Origin: SZUA-36 sp964650905
GTDB taxonomy: Bacteria; Pseudomonadota; Gammaproteobacteria; Xanthomonadales; SZUA-36
Assembly: GCA_964650905.1 (NCBI GenBank)
Contig: CAZYVH010000112.1
Span: 1-7,578 of the forward strand
Direction of reading: 5' to 3'
DNA: 7,578 nt
Of this stretch, positions 6,007 to 7,578 are shown piece after piece; within the stretch, counting starts at the first letter, position 1, and every line of letters begins with the position of its first letter. Both the position numbers and the translations under genes were made by a program. The notes under the pieces were generated by a model. It was not told the origin of the DNA and made no database searches. It was given only the letters and a program-made list of their open reading frames with translations.

Positions 6007-6663
6007 ATGAAAACCATAAATTCCATCATCCGGGTATTAGTTTTCCCCGCACTGGTCCTGTGTTCACTCAACGCCTGCGATAGTCAAAGTGGACCAGGAC
6101 CCGAAATCCATGACACCAAATACGTGGCCATCGACGCCGAAGGCGAACCTCTCGCCCGTCCAGCGGGAGACGACGATTGCGTACTCGATCAATTTATCGG
6201 TCTGGTCTGGGAGGTCAAATCAAACCAGCCTGGTTTGCGTGACTGGCGCAACACGTACAGTTGGTACGATCCACAGGAATCACATGATAGTGAACTCGAC
6301 TACCGTGGCATGGCCGATGGTGGTCAGTGCGTCGCCAGTGTCTGCGATACCTTTGCCTATGTTGCGGCTGTCAATCAGAGCAACTATTGCGGCCATTCTG
6401 ACTGGCGTCTGCCGACTCGTGATGAGCTTGGGTCAATCAGCGATCCACGCAAACCGGATAACCCGCCAACGATCAATATGAAATATTTCCCCCATACCCA
6501 GGCCGGGGAATACTGGTCCAAAAACGACTACCAATTCCAGTATGACACCGCCTGGTTGTGGAATTTCAAACAAGGTCAGGATCGTGTGGAGTGGAAAAAA
6601 AGCCCGCGTTACGTGCGTCTGGTTCGGGGTCAGGCTAAAATGTTGCAACGGGTCAAGGAATAG
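6007..6663 (+). CDS. DUF1566 (Lcl C-terminal-like) lipoprotein
   Basis: A 218-aa predicted lipoprotein. The signal peptide (1-23) ends at LNAC (C24); D25 at position +2 suggests retention in the inner membrane under the E. coli Lol rule. The mature part has DUF1566 hallmarks: GLVWE (65-69), DWRLPTRDEL (132-141), EYWSKNDY (168-175), TAWLWNFKQG (181-190) and RYVRLVRG (201-208). Other cysteines (C58, C108, C113, C128) could form disulfides. The biochemical role of this family is unknown to me. ATG at 6007 is chosen because it gives a proper signal peptide; an in-frame TTG at 5986 sits on the predicted -10. No Shine-Dalgarno is visible, so the transcript may be leaderless. It is followed 8 bases later by ctaA, suggesting one transcript divergent from the heme-copper operon. 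Confidence 0.85.
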   Translation: MKTINSIIRVLVFPALVLCSLNACDSQSGPGPEIHDTKYVAIDAEGEPLARPAGDDDCVLDQFIGLVWEVKSNQPGLRDWRNTYSWYDPQESHDSELDYRGMADGGQCVASVCDTFAYVAAVNQSNYCGHSDWRLPTRDELGSISDPRKPDNPPTINMKYFPHTQAGEYWSKNDYQFQYDTAWLWNFKQGQDRVEWKKSPRYVRLVRGQAKMLQRVKE

Positions 6664-6671
6664 GGGGAGCT

Positions 6672-7578
6672 ATGCGAATAATATTGTGGTTTGCACTTGT
6701 GCTGGTGGTTGTTCTCGTCTCTGTGAGCGCCTATCTGCGTTTGGCCCATTCCGGCATCGGTTGTGCCGACTGGCCGGCGTGCTATGGCCATATTGGCCAA
6801 GTTCAGGCTGGCGGACAATCATTGTCCAGTGAAAGCGCCTACCAGCGCATCATCGCCGAAGCCAGCCAACCATTAGCCTGGGCCACACCGTTGCACCGCC
6901 TGGTCGCAAGTGTCCTTGGAGTTCTGGTTGTGTTCATGACCTTGCTGGCCTGGTGGCAAAAGCATCAACGCTTTATGACCACGCTGCTGCTAATGATCAC
7001 TGTGTTCCTGGCATTGCTGGGTATGAAATCGGGGAGTTTGCATAGCCCGGCGGTGATGATGGGCAACCTCGGTGGTGGCTTCCTGATGTTGGGTATGCTG
7101 GGTTGGATGCTGTTTACCGGCCAGCGGTCCAACAACTGTCGTGCAGGCACCCGGCTACTCAATACGCTCGCTATCACGGCGGTCGTTTTACTTGTTTTGC
7201 AAATCCTGGCAGGAGGATTGACCAGTGCCAATTTTGCAGCCACGGCCTGTCAGACACTACCGGACTGCCAGGGCTCTTACCTGCCGGGCGTGGCAATCAC
7301 CAAGGCGTTGGATATCAGACATGATCGCGTTGTCTCACCCGAGGGTCTGGCAATTGGTGGTGCCGAACGCGTGGCCATCCACAAAGCGCACCGAATTGGC
7401 GGCGTGTTGACCGCGGTCCTGCTATTGATAACGGCTTTACTGGCGTGGCGAACTGCTGGCAGGTACCGACTGCTGAGTGCTGTGGTTGTGTTGCTTGTGC
7501 TGGCTGAATTTATCATCGGCGTCGCCGCAGTGCTCAACAGTTTGCCAATCGGATTGGCGGTGGCACACAACTGGCTGG
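6672..7578 (+). CDS. ctaA: Heme A synthase CtaA/Cox15 (partial, 3' end beyond window)
   Basis: The first 302 residues of a polytopic inner-membrane protein that oxidises the C8 methyl of heme O to make heme A; the reading frame is open at the window edge. Signatures are RLAHSGIGCADWPACYG (23-39, Cys pair C31/C37), PLHRLVAS (73-80), GGLTSANFAATAC and LPDC (second Cys pair C193/C199), HKAHRIGG (237-244) and AVAHNW (296-301). There are about seven hydrophobic helices so far. ATG at 6672 has GGGGGAG just upstream, 8 bases after the lipoprotein stop. By eye, the first-half helix that usually carries a conserved His (as in AHLLGG-type sequences) reads MGNLGGG, with Asn at 132; H124 is nearby. Its position beside a heme-copper enzyme suggests it supplies heme A, either for that enzyme or for another oxidase. 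Confidence 0.92.
   Translation, partial: MRIILWFALVLVVVLVSVSAYLRLAHSGIGCADWPACYGHIGQVQAGGQSLSSESAYQRIIAEASQPLAWATPLHRLVASVLGVLVVFMTLLAWWQKHQRFMTTLLLMITVFLALLGMKSGSLHSPAVMMGNLGGGFLMLGMLGWMLFTGQRSNNCRAGTRLLNTLAITAVVLLVLQILAGGLTSANFAATACQTLPDCQGSYLPGVAITKALDIRHDRVVSPEGLAIGGAERVAIHKAHRIGGVLTAVLLLITALLAWRTAGRYRLLSAVVVLLVLAEFIIGVAAVLNSLPIGLAVAHNWL

Noticed and set aside
1..7578. CRISPR arrays, tRNA or rRNA genes, insertion sequences, phage or toxin-antitoxin genes
   Set aside because: No direct repeat array, RNA gene signature, transposase or terminal inverted repeat was seen on either strand.

Overview
The window is about 7.6 kb of compact bacterial DNA with moderate GC, most likely from a gammaproteobacterium with a branched respiratory chain (inferred from protein style and codon use, not tested). 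It holds two divergent transcription blocks around a short AT-rich intergenic region at about 5876-6006.

The minus-strand block reads right to left: a 54-aa single-TM protein (5711-5875), a CuA-containing oxidase-type subunit II (5139-5690), a B-family heme-copper subunit I (3430-5142), a strong intrinsic terminator (3379-3410) with a candidate new promoter, an Sco/SenC copper chaperone (2460-3293), a 684-aa cytochrome b / 2x[4Fe-4S] / FlpD-MvhD fusion (402-2456), and a bacteriohemerythrin (1-393). The genes overlap or are separated by 3-20 bases, except at the terminator. The plus-strand block holds a DUF1566-type lipoprotein (6007-6663) and a heme A synthase, ctaA, that runs off the right edge (6672 to beyond 7578).

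The key point is in subunit I. All six metal-binding histidines of a B-family (ba3-like) enzyme are present, but the tyrosine that is cross-linked to a CuB histidine in oxygen reductases is replaced by glutamine (Q234). Together with the subunit II - subunit I - SenC gene order, which resembles the norSY-senC-orf1 cluster I recall from ammonia oxidisers, this points to an sNOR-type nitric oxide reductase rather than an ordinary cytochrome c oxidase. Supporting context is a perfect palindrome with a TTGAC-N4-GTCAA core, the pattern of FNR/DNR/NnrR-family regulators, lying between the divergent promoters, and a hemerythrin (O2/NO-binding fold) at the end of the operon.

The most unusual protein is the cytochrome b fusion. 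It has b6-type heme-ligand spacing, a degenerate PEWY-like motif, two 4Fe-4S clusters and an FlpD domain on the cytoplasmic side, then a final membrane helix and an unrecognised C-terminal domain predicted outside. It could exchange electrons between a cytoplasmic low-potential donor and the quinone pool. A working model is: cytoplasmic reductant or quinol, cytochrome b fusion, quinone pool/cytochrome c, CuA subunit, then the heme-copper NO (or O2) site. Sco would load copper, and CtaA could supply heme A if the enzyme uses it.
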